Program-made: the position numbers and the translations under genes | Shown here: piece by piece, positions 24,728 to 33,400 of the stretch | How the letters are laid out: each line of letters begins with the position of its first letter | How positions within the stretch are numbered: position 1 is the first letter of the stretch | The notes under the pieces: generated by a model | The model's input: only the letters and a program-made list of their open reading frames with translations | Database searches by the model: none | Told to the model about the DNA's origin: nothing | NCBI GenBank assembly: GCA_025363585.1 | Contig: JANYDN010000023.1 | Coordinates: 1-38,439 of the forward strand | DNA: 38,439 nt | Reading direction: 5' to 3' | Source of the DNA: Verrucomicrobiota bacterium | GTDB taxonomy: Bacteria > Verrucomicrobiota > Verrucomicrobiia > Limisphaerales > UBA9464

Positions 24728-24800
24728 GCCGGAACGATGCGTTGAAAAACGGAATTCCTCACGCCAAGGGGGACCAAGGCCACCCAGGACGCCGAGAACG
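24725..24800 (+). repeat. Palindromic element, left arm only
   Basis: TGAGCCGGAACGATGCGTTG starts on the TGA that ends the receiver remnant. GGAATTCCTCACGCCAAGGG and GGACCAAGG follow. The central hairpin and right arm are missing; the next gene fragment begins at once. Confidence 0.7.
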
Positions 24801-25109
24801 TGGCTCGGCGTCGGCCGCGACGGAACGGTCACGGCCATCGACCGGAATGGGCGGGTCCATTTCTGGAACCCAATTCCCACGGGCAAACCCGGCGGGCGGG
24901 TTCCAATTCCCGCTCCGGACCAAAAACGAATCTTCGCCCGGCTGCGCGTTCGGTCGCCGGGGGATTTTGAAATCCACCTGTCGGCGCCCGAATGGCATCG
25001 GCACGAACTGGCCCGCGCCGAGGCCGCGCGGGACGAGTTCGCCGCCGCGTTCCACCGCGCGCACTTGCAGGCGCCCGCCGCCCCGGGCCTGCAGCCGCGC
25101 GGTACCTGA
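24796..25109 (+). pseudogene. 3' fragment of an unknown gene
   Basis: An open frame without a start codon reads WLGVGRDGTVTAIDRNGRVH, continues through FEIHLSAPEWHRHELARAEA, and ends QPRGT with TGA at 25107. The first part looks like a blade of a beta-propeller or similar strand-turn repeat; the last is a charged helix. It begins where the half palindrome ends, which suggests the 5' part was lost in the same rearrangement. Family not recognised. Confidence 0.4.
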
Positions 25110-25118
25110 CCTGACAAT

Positions 25119-25544
25119 TCAGCCCGAGAATGGATTGAGTGTGTCCACCCCGGGAAAGTGATCCGTGTTGCGAGTCACGACGACAAGGCGGTGCGCCAGC
25201 GCGGTCGCCGCGATCTGCGAGTCCTTGATCCCCACCTTCCGCTGGGCGTCGCGGCCCAGTTTCTGTTCCAGTTCGGCTGCGTACCTTCCCCATTCCGCGG
25301 CCTCGATTTCATCGAATGCCAACACCCGATTTCCGAGATCCTGCCGGAAGAAGGCGAAATCGCGCTCCAACTGCCGGCGGCGCTTGCCATCCGGAAGTCG
25401 CTCGATGCCATACCGGAGTTCGGCCAAGGTGATCGTCGAAACGGCGCATTCGGATTCGTGGACATCAAGCCAGCGGACCACGCCCGGATCGGGCTTCGAC
25501 TTGATGGGCTCGCTGACGACGTTGCTGTCGAGCAGGTACTTCAT
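25119..25544 (-). CDS. vapC: PIN-domain toxin VapC (FitB-like)
   Basis: This 141-aa ribonuclease has all the acidic site residues: D6 (YLLDSNVVSE), E42 (TLAELRYGIE), D108 (GIKDSQIAATA) and D128 (TRNTDHF). The FitB-like signature SEPIKSKPDP follows the first motif. The ATG overlaps the antitoxin stop (ATGA), so the pair is translationally coupled. It should cleave a specific RNA when freed from the antitoxin. No damage is seen. Confidence 0.92.
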   Translation of the reverse strand: MKYLLDSNVVSEPIKSKPDPGVVRWLDVHESECAVSTITLAELRYGIERLPDGKRRRQLERDFAFFRQDLGNRVLAFDEIEAAEWGRYAAELEQKLGRDAQRKVGIKDSQIAATALAHRLVVVTRNTDHFPGVDTLNPFSG

Positions 25545-25765
25545 GCGCCCGGGAAGAGCGGTTCATCCCATCGGGGAATCGCGATTCCGCGCAGTGACTT
25601 GAGGTGCTCCGAGAGCTTCCGGCGAGGGCGGTTCCCGATCCGCCGGAGCACCACCTCGTCCTGTCGCCTGACGACTTCGAAATCATCGCCAGGCTTGAGT
25701 TCCAGCTCCTCCCGGATTGCCCGGGGAATCACGACCTGCCCTTTGGTGCTCATCGTCGCCGTCAT
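25541..25765 (-). CDS. AbrB/MazE-type antitoxin
   Basis: This 74-aa protein has a SpoVT/AbrB swapped-hairpin DNA-binding domain at residues 5-50: MSTKGQVVIPRAIREELELK then PGDDFEVVRRQDEVVLRRI. The C-terminal tail (PRWDEPLFPGA) would occupy the toxin active site. A second ATG four codons in (MSTKGQ) is an alternative start. It forms an operon with the downstream PIN toxin and probably represses it through the inverted repeat at 25786-25801. Confidence 0.88.
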   Translation of the reverse strand: MTATMSTKGQVVIPRAIREELELKPGDDFEVVRRQDEVVLRRIGNRPRRKLSEHLKSLRGIAIPRWDEPLFPGA

Positions 25766-25785
25766 GTAGGTAGGAAAATCTTACC

Positions 25786-25801
25786 GTTGACGTCCGTCAA
25801 C
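25786..25801 (-). promoter_or_regulatory. Inverted-repeat operator upstream of the AbrB/VapC pair
   Basis: GTTGACG-TC-CGTCAAC is a perfect 7-bp inverted repeat lying 20 bp upstream of the antitoxin start. TTGACG resembles a -35 box on either strand. Its position fits autorepression by the antitoxin-toxin complex. No convincing -10 was found at 17 bp. Confidence 0.5.
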
Positions 25802-25952
25802 TGAATCAATGCGTAGAAGACAGCCGAGGCCATAGCCGGGCACTACTCGAAGGTTCCGACCATGGTGTCAAACGACGGGAGACCCAATCCCGGTTTGACC
25901 CACCCTCGCCCGCCCGGTTTGCTGGGGCGCGCTTGAAGGCATCCATCGCGAC

Positions 25953-26168
25953 ATGAAGGGGACGCGCGGCAACGGACGCCTCGGCCGCAACGTGGCGATC
26001 GTCGCCACGATGCTGGGGCTCTGGGGCGCCCTGGTGCTGCTGTTCGCGGCGCCGCTCGCGTTGACCGGTCCCGTTTCGTGGCGGCAGGCGGTCCGGTTCG
26101 GCGGCTGGTTCTGGGCGCTCTGGCTCGCGGGGAGGCCGTGGGGTCAGATCTGTACTTTTGACATTTGA
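25953..26168 (+). CDS. Small membrane protein truncated by a tag repeat
   Basis: This is a 71-aa frame. A basic N-terminus (MKGTRGNGRLGRN) precedes a strong transmembrane segment (VAIVATMLGLWGALVLLFAA) and a second amphipathic or membrane segment (FGGWFWALWLAG). The last residues, GQICTFDI plus the stop, come from the tag at 26138-26167, so the original C-terminus is gone. The family cannot be told from what remains. The frame may no longer be functional. Confidence 0.5.
   Translation: MKGTRGNGRLGRNVAIVATMLGLWGALVLLFAAPLALTGPVSWRQAVRFGGWFWALWLAGRPWGQICTFDI
26138..26167 (+). repeat. Tag repeat copy 6
   Basis: GTGGGGTCAGATCTGTACTT then TTGACATTTG. It ends the membrane-protein frame. The AAAGGCAA head is missing. 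A G replaces the A of ATCTATAC. Confidence 0.8.
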
Positions 26169-26305
26169 CAACCAACACGGAGCGGCTCGTGTGCGGGCAA
26201 CCTACCGCTGACCGGGTCGGCGGTCACCGTGGTGGGCGTGGTTTGGCGCCACGTTCCGGGCATCCCTGACCCGGTGCGGACGAACTCCGCGCCCTTCTGG
26301 CCGGC

Positions 26306-27457
26306 TCAGCGGGTCCTCGGGAATTCCACGAGGAACGTGGCCCCTTGTCCCAACTCGCTCTCGCACCACACGCGGCCATTCATCGCCTCGACCATCTTCT
26401 TCACGATCGACAAGCCCAGTCCGGTCGAGTGCTCGCCGCCCGTGGGCTTGGCGCTCAGGCGGGCGAATTTGCCGAACAGCTTCTTCTGGTCCTCCGCACT
26501 TAGACCCGGTCCTCGGTCCTGCACTTCCAGCCGGACGACGGAGTCCAGGACCCGGAGCCGCACGGAGATCTCCATCCCGGCCGGCGAGTATTTCACCGCG
26601 TTGGAAATCAGGTTCTCCAGCACCTGCGCGAGCACGTTGGGATCGGCCACCACCAGGACGGGCACCGGGTCGCGGTGACATTCGAAGGCTTGCCGTTTCG
26701 CGGCCGCCCGGGGGATGAAATTCTCCACCGCCGAACCCAGCAACGCCGACAAGTCCGTCGGCGCGAGCGTCAGCTTGAACTCGCCGCGTTCGATGCGGTT
26801 CGCGTCGAGTAGATTCTGGACCATCTCCGCCATCCGCCGGGAAGTGGTCTGGATGCGCGCCGCGCATTCATGGATCTCCTTTCGATTGCGCTCCCACCCT
26901 CCCGGTTCCGCCGCCGCGCCCGGGGCCGATTCCTCCACGATCAATTCCGAGTAGCCATTGATCGCGCCCAGCGGATTCCGCAGGTCGTGCGCGACGATCC
27001 CCATGAACTCGTTCTTCTCGTCGTTCAATTCCCGCAGGCGCTGCCGGGCCCGCTTGAGTTCCACGTGCGTGCGTACCCGGGCCAGCAATTCCGGAGGATT
27101 GAACGGCTTGGTGACATAATCCACCGCCCCCACCTCGAACCCCTGGACCAGGTGTTCCATCTCGTTGCTCGCGGTCAGGAAGATCACCGGCACCTGGGCC
27201 GTGCCTGCCTCGGCTTTCAACCGGCGACAGACCTCCAGCCCGTCGATCCCGGGCATCATCAGGTCGAGCAGGATCAGATCGGGCACCTGCACCTGCACGC
27301 GGGCGAGCGCCTGCTCGCCGCTGGTCGTCGGCATCACCTCGTAGCCGGCATTGCGCAGCATCGTGCCGACGACCTGCAGATTCCGGGTGATGTCGTCGAC
27401 GACGAGGATGCGGGCCTGGGACGGGGCGACGGCGTTGGGGTCCGGCGAGGGATTCAT
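26306..27457 (-). CDS. REC-HisKA-HATPase hybrid kinase
   Basis: This is a 383-aa soluble protein. An N-terminal receiver has acidic pair D21-D22 and phospho-acceptor D65 (LILLDLMMPG), then VIFLTA and KPFNPPEL. A short coiled coil leads to HisKA with H157 (GIVAHDLRNPLGAINGYS) and a HATPase with N-box (LENLISNAVKYS), DRGPGLS and STGLGLSIVKKMVEAMNG. It receives phosphate on REC and in turn autophosphorylates on His. It lies six bases downstream of the giant sensor and is almost certainly co-transcribed, making it a likely phosphorelay partner. Confidence 0.93.
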   Translation of the reverse strand: MNPSPDPNAVAPSQARILVVDDITRNLQVVGTMLRNAGYEVMPTTSGEQALARVQVQVPDLILLDLMMPGIDGLEVCRRLKAEAGTAQVPVIFLTASNEMEHLVQGFEVGAVDYVTKPFNPPELLARVRTHVELKRARQRLRELNDEKNEFMGIVAHDLRNPLGAINGYSELIVEESAPGAAAEPGGWERNRKEIHECAARIQTTSRRMAEMVQNLLDANRIERGEFKLTLAPTDLSALLGSAVENFIPRAAAKRQAFECHRDPVPVLVVADPNVLAQVLENLISNAVKYSPAGMEISVRLRVLDSVVRLEVQDRGPGLSAEDQKKLFGKFARLSAKPTGGEHSTGLGLSIVKKMVEAMNGRVWCESELGQGATFLVEFPRTR

Positions 27458-27463
27458 GAAAGG

Positions 27464-30400
27464 TCAGGCCACGATCAACCGCTCGAGCATCCGTGGGAAT
27501 TCCCGGAGCGTGTCCGGCAGGCGATCCAGGTCGAATTCCTGTGCCTGTTGTTCAAGCGCGCCCGCGTACGCGGACAACTCCGGCCACTGGCCGTCGTCGC
27601 CCACGGCTTTCAATCGCCCGGCAAACGCCTCGATCTCGCCGATGGCGATCGTCTGGACCAGACGCGGCCACACGTTCGCCTCGTCCGCCCGCAACCGGCC
27701 GATCAACTCCGGGCGCCGCGCCAATATTTCCGCCGGCACGGGTGCCGCCGCCCCGGCCGTCGCGGCCTCGCCCACCGAAACCGACGGACACGCGTCGCTG
27801 GTCCGGGCCGGCTTGAGGAAGCGTTTCAACTCCGCGATCAGCTCGGCGCGGTTGAACGGCTTGCGGATGAAACCGTCGCAAATCCGGCGCGCCTTCGCCT
27901 CTTCCTCGCGGAACGACGACGCCGTCACCGCGATCACCGGGATGTGTTTCAGCGCGGCATCCGCCTTCAGGCGCTTCGTCGCCTCGTGGCCGTCGATCTC
28001 CGGCATCCGCATGTCCATCAGGATCACGTCGGGCCGGCTGCGTGCGGCTTCCTCGAGGGCCTCGCGGCCATTCGTGACGGTGGTTACCCGGTGCGCCGTG
28101 CCCTCGAAGTAGCCGGTCAACAACGCGCGGTTCAGGGCCACGTCGTCCGCGACGAGAATGCGGGCGGGGGCAAACTGATCGAAGTCGCCCGTGCCATCCG
28201 CGGCGATCGCGTCGGACTCGCCCAACTCGGTGATCGCCACGTTCGGGAACCGGAATCGAAACACGCTGCCCTGGCCCGGCTGGCTCTCGACCTCGACCGA
28301 CCCGCGCATCATCTCCGTGAGCCGTTTGGTGATGGTGAGCCCCAGGCCCGTGCCGCCGAACTTGCGCGTGCTCTGGCCGGCCACCTGCGAAAACGCGCCG
28401 AAGATACGTTCCTGTTCCTCCTTCGGAATCCCGATGCCGGTATCCGAGATTTCGAGGATGAGATTCACGCGGGTCTCATCCGGCTCGTCCGCGGCGGAAG
28501 ACGGGGCGCCGATCGCCATCGGCTCGGCCCACGCCCGGAGCTTCACATGCCCCTGCTCCGTGAATTTCAGCGCGTTGCCGACGACGTTGAAGAGCACCTG
28601 CCGCAACCGCACCTCATCCAGCATCAAGCCGCGCGGAAGTTGCGGATCGATCTCCGTCAGCAGCTGGATGCCTTTCTCGCCCGCCTTGATCGAAAAGAGT
28701 TTTTGAATCTCATCCACTAGACGCGGCAGGCAGACCGGCTCGTATTGCAACTCCAGTTTGCCCGCCTCGATCTTGGACAGGTCCAGGATGTCGTTGATGA
28801 GCGTGAGCAACGTGCGGCCGCTCGACGTGATCGCGTCGAGATAATTGCGGTCCTTGGACGCCGCCATCTGCGTGCGCAATAATTCCGAGAAGCCGAGGAT
28901 GGCATTCATCGGCGTGCGGATCTCGTGCGACATGTTCGCCAGGAACTCGCTCTTGGCCGCGTTGGCGGACTCGGCCACTTCCCTTGCGGTCACGGCGCTT
29001 TCCTTCGCGGCGGCGAGTTCGGCGTTGCGGGCTTCGATCTCCGTGCGGGCACTCTCGGCGGCTTCCCGTGCTTTTTCAGCGGTAGCCCGGCTCTTGCGTT
29101 CCTCTTCCAACAATCGCTCCCGCAACTCCTCCGCCTCACGCTTGCGCCGACCGGCCAGCGAGCGCGCGACAAAGGCCCAGCCCACCAATCCCAGCAACGC
29201 GCCACCCGACGGCACCACGATGAAGGCGTTGGCATAAAACGGCGGCACAATCTCGAAATGCACCGCCGCCGGGGCCGAGTAATTCAAGTCGCGGTCAATC
29301 ATCTGCGCAAAGAAGGTGTAAGCGCCGGCCTTGTTCGTCCGCCAGGCGAATTGGGGCGACGAGTCCGCCGCCACCCACAGCGCGTTGGTCTTCGCTGGAG
29401 CGTCCGTCTGATGCCCCGACACGATGGCGTAGCGATAGAGACGTCGCGCGGGCCGCGTGCGGAATTCCACGGCGGCACACTTGAAGGTCATCAGTCGGCC
29501 CGCCAGGACCGTCGGCAACCGGCCCGCGTCCAGGTAAAGCTGGTCCAGTTGCACGCTCACCGTCGGCGCCGGCAACGAGGCGCGGACCGGACGATAACGC
29601 ACCAGCTCGTGCATTCCCAAAAACCACATCGCGCCGGTTCCATCCTGTGCGATATGCCCGACGCCGCGAGGCGGCAGCCCGTCTTCTTCATCCAGTCCCG
29701 ACCAGGTGATCCCGTCGAAGCGGACCACGCCGTCGCCGCCGCCAACCCACATCCCGCCCTCCGCGTCGCGAAAAATGTCGTGCGGCGAACTGGGAATCAA
29801 CTTTGACCCGCCGACCGGGCTTATCACGCGGCCATCAAAGCGCGAGAGCCCCCAGCCTGCGGTTGACGTGAACCAGGGCCAACCATCCGGGCCGTCGGCG
29901 ATGGTATGGACATGTGTATTCGGCAGCCCATTTTCGGTGGTGAAATGCGTCCAACTCCGGCCGTCGTAACGCGAGGCGTGAAGAGGGCCGCCCAGCCAAA
30001 CATCACCATGCGCGTCGCCATGAATGGTGAACGTGTCCTGGGCACTCAGTCCATTGGTCTTGCTGAACCAGTGGGTGAGTTCAGTTCCGACGTAGCGCCC
30101 CGCGCCACCGCCGGTAGTGCTCACCCAGATGGCGCCGTCCCGGGCCTGTGCCAGGCTCGCTCCCTCGCCATTGAAAGGAAGATGCAGGTTGGGGGGGGAG
30201 GGTAAAAAGCGGCTCCCATCGAAGCGCACAATGGCATTGCTGGTCGTCAGCCAAAGGAGGCCATCGGCGGCTTGCAGCAAGTCATACACATTGCCTCCGG
30301 ACGGGCTGTTCTTGTCGTCGAACGACTCGAATCTTTTCCCATCGAACCGCACCAGCCCATTCGTCCTGCTTGCCAGATAGAGTTTGCCATCGCGCGCCGA

Positions 30401-33400
30401 AAGCAACTTTGGCATTTCAGGCCCCAACCTCGCCCCTTCCCTTGGCAGCCCGTCGGCGACGGAGAAAAGGGCCAACGCGTCTTCCTCATACCGGTAAACC
30501 CCGGTCCTCGTGGCAAACCAGGTGGCGCCATCCGGGCCGGTCTCGATTTCCTGGAAGCCACTCGCCTTCACCCGGCCCTGCTCGGTAAAGCGGACAAAAC
30601 TCCGGCCATCGTAGCGGCACGGCGGCCCATCCGGCGTCGTGAGCCAGACGCTGCCCCTGGGGGTCGCATGAACCGCGTAGATGTCCCCCGAGGGCACGCC
30701 ATCGCGCGTGGTGAAATGGGTGAAGTTGGTCCCGTCGTAGCGGGTGAGCGCGCCCGGGCCATCGCCAAACCAGACCGCACCATCGGGAGCTACCGACAAC
30801 CCGCCCGTGTCCATGGAAAGCAAGCCATCCTTGGGGGTGAGGCGGGTCATATTCGTTCGATCGAATCGGACCAGGCCCGACCCGGCCCCCGTGAGCCACA
30901 CACGGCCGTCCGGAGCCGCCGCCAAATGCGCGCCAAAAAAATAGGTGACCTTGGGGTAAGCGTTCGTGAAGACGGTTTCCTGATTCCCCTCGTAACGCAC
31001 CACGTCCCCGTCGTATCTGCGCGCCCAAAGAGCGCCATCGGGTGTGCTCCGAAGTTCCAGGTCGAATCTCTTCAGCGAGGGTTTGCTCACGGCATCAGCA
31101 CGGGCGGGACCTGCCGAGCTCGCCGGAACGTAACGCGCGAGACCGCCATAGTCGCAGGCGAACCACACGTTGCCGTCGCGCGTTTGAGCGACCCCGTCAG
31201 CCCCAGGCGCAGGCAGGCCCTCCGTGCGGGTCAGGTTGGAGAACTCGTAACCATCAAACCGGGAGACGCTGTTGTCCGTGCAAAACCAGGCCGCGCCATC
31301 CCGTGCGAACATCACCCGAAACACCTGTGCGCTCGGCAGTCCGTCCGGCACGCCGAATCGTTTCCAATGCCCCCGGATGAACGGCGCCAGACGAAAATCC
31401 AGAGTCGCCAGCCGCGCGCGCCCGGCGTCCGTCGCCTCGGGATTGGCGTATAGAATCCGTCCCGCATCGAGCCACGCGCGTCCGCCGGGAATTTGCGCGC
31501 GCACCTGATAGGCGCCCGGCTTCACGTTCGGGAATTTGAAATTGCCTTGCTCGTCCGTAAGAACCGTCTCGATGACCCTGCCGGCGGGGAAGTTCGTCGC
31601 CGCCGACCCAAGGAAACGGTCCGGTCCGTTCGCGCTGGATAAGGTGTCTTCCTCACCTCGGCGGCCACCTCCCAATGTCACCGGCGTTTTTTCCGGATCG
31701 GCCAGGACCCAGTCGAGTCGTTGTTGCGCCTCCGGTGTGGGCTGGAAGCCGAGCCGATACGCCGACAATTCTCCAGTCGTGACAAACAGGTCGCAGGGTG
31801 CGGTGGAAGAAATCGTGAAGGCATACTCACCGGCAGCGTTGGCGGTAACGCTCCGGTCGGGCTGGCCAGAGTGGTGGGTCTCAACAGTCGCGTTCGCCAG
31901 CGGCTTGCCGGCGGCATCGGTGATGTTTCCGAAAACGATCAGCGGGAGCGCCGCGTTCGTGACCGTGGCCTGGCCGATGAGTTTGCCGTGATGCGTGCCG
32001 GGCGAGGCGTCGCGCCCGGGATTCGCGGGATCGTCAAAGTTCCAAAGCCCGACCAGACCTTCTTCACTTCCGGTCAACCTCCGAACCATGTTCTCGCGAA
32101 TCTGTTCCGGCGTGCGCACCGTGCTCCATAGCCGGACCTCGTCCATCTCGCCGCGGAAATTGGCAAGTCCAACCGGGGAACGGCCCAGGAAAGCCTTCTG
32201 AACGGGGCCGTTTGTGAAAAAGCGTTCCGTGAAATCGTTCGTATTCACCAGGCTGCCATTGAGGTACAGCCGCAGGCCGTTGGTGCTCACCACCCCCGCC
32301 ACATGCTCCCACTGGTGGAGTTCTAACGCGCCCGACCGGCCGACAAACGACGGGTAGATCGCCGAGCCTTCGCTCTGAATGCCGAAAGCCTCACCGTTGC
32401 CATCGCCAATCGCGAGAAGCAGACTTCGTGAGCGAGACCCCAGATCGAAGGCGGTCGGGTGATATCCGAACTCATCCCACTTCAGCCAGGCCTCGAATGT
32501 CACTTCGCGGGCGTCCACCAGCAGATTCGAGGGCAGTTCCACGAAGCTATTCGTGCCGTCGAGTTGCAGCGCGCGGTTCGTCTTCGATTCGCCCCTCACC
32601 CCATCCCTCTCCGCCGCCGAGGGGGAAAGGGTGGCCGAAGGCCGGGAGACGGGTTGGTTCTCGGACGCTTCATCGGGCTTGACCAATTCCACGACCAGGT
32701 TGGCCTGCGGCGTCTTGCCGTCCAGCGTCGTCGCGCGTCCCGCTAGGTGATTGGCGCGCCCCAGCTTCCATTCGATCCTCCGCTCGGTGTAGGGAGTGGT
32801 GGGTACCGCAATCTGCCAGCCACCCAGGTCATTCGAGCCGGAAACGACCAGGTCCACCGCGGGCACATTCGTCCAAATCGTGAGCGGCGTGAGGCCCTGT
32901 CGATCACTCGTCGCGCGACCGACCTCAACGCCATGCGCCTCGGCGCGGATGTCCACATTTTGCAGCGGCGCGCCGGCGGCATCGGCGACCTGCACGAGCA
33001 GCCGCGACCAGGGAATCATGGCGGTCGCCGAAGGCAGCGGGGCTTCGACCACTTTGGCCTGGCCCATCAGCTTGCCGTGATGAGCGTTCGTGGTTGAGTC
33101 GTTTGCGGTGCCGTCCTCAAAATTCCAGAGACCCGCCAAGCCCTCTTCACCTCCGGTGAGGTTTTTGAACATGTTCTCGCGGATTTGCCCCGTCGTCCGT
33201 GCCCCCTTCCAGACGCGGATTTCGCCCATCTGGCCGCGGAAGTCGGCATTTCGCGAATTCTTCCAACTGGACCGCCCCAGGTAATTCCGCTTCTCAACAC
33301 CCGCCGTCGAGCTCGCGTTCGCGGCATTGGTAGAGATAGCGATCGGCAAGCCATTGAGAAATAACTCGAGACGATCCGGTGCTAACACTGCCGCTACATG

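Noticed and set aside
27464-27730. Hpt phosphotransfer domain at the end of the giant sensor
   Set aside because: The tail is helical but lacks the H-x-L-K-G type phospho-acceptor motif, so I describe it only as a helical tail.
26870-28720. 616-aa open frame on the plus strand
   Set aside because: It is antisense to the two histidine kinases, and has Arg/His-rich composition without any domain.
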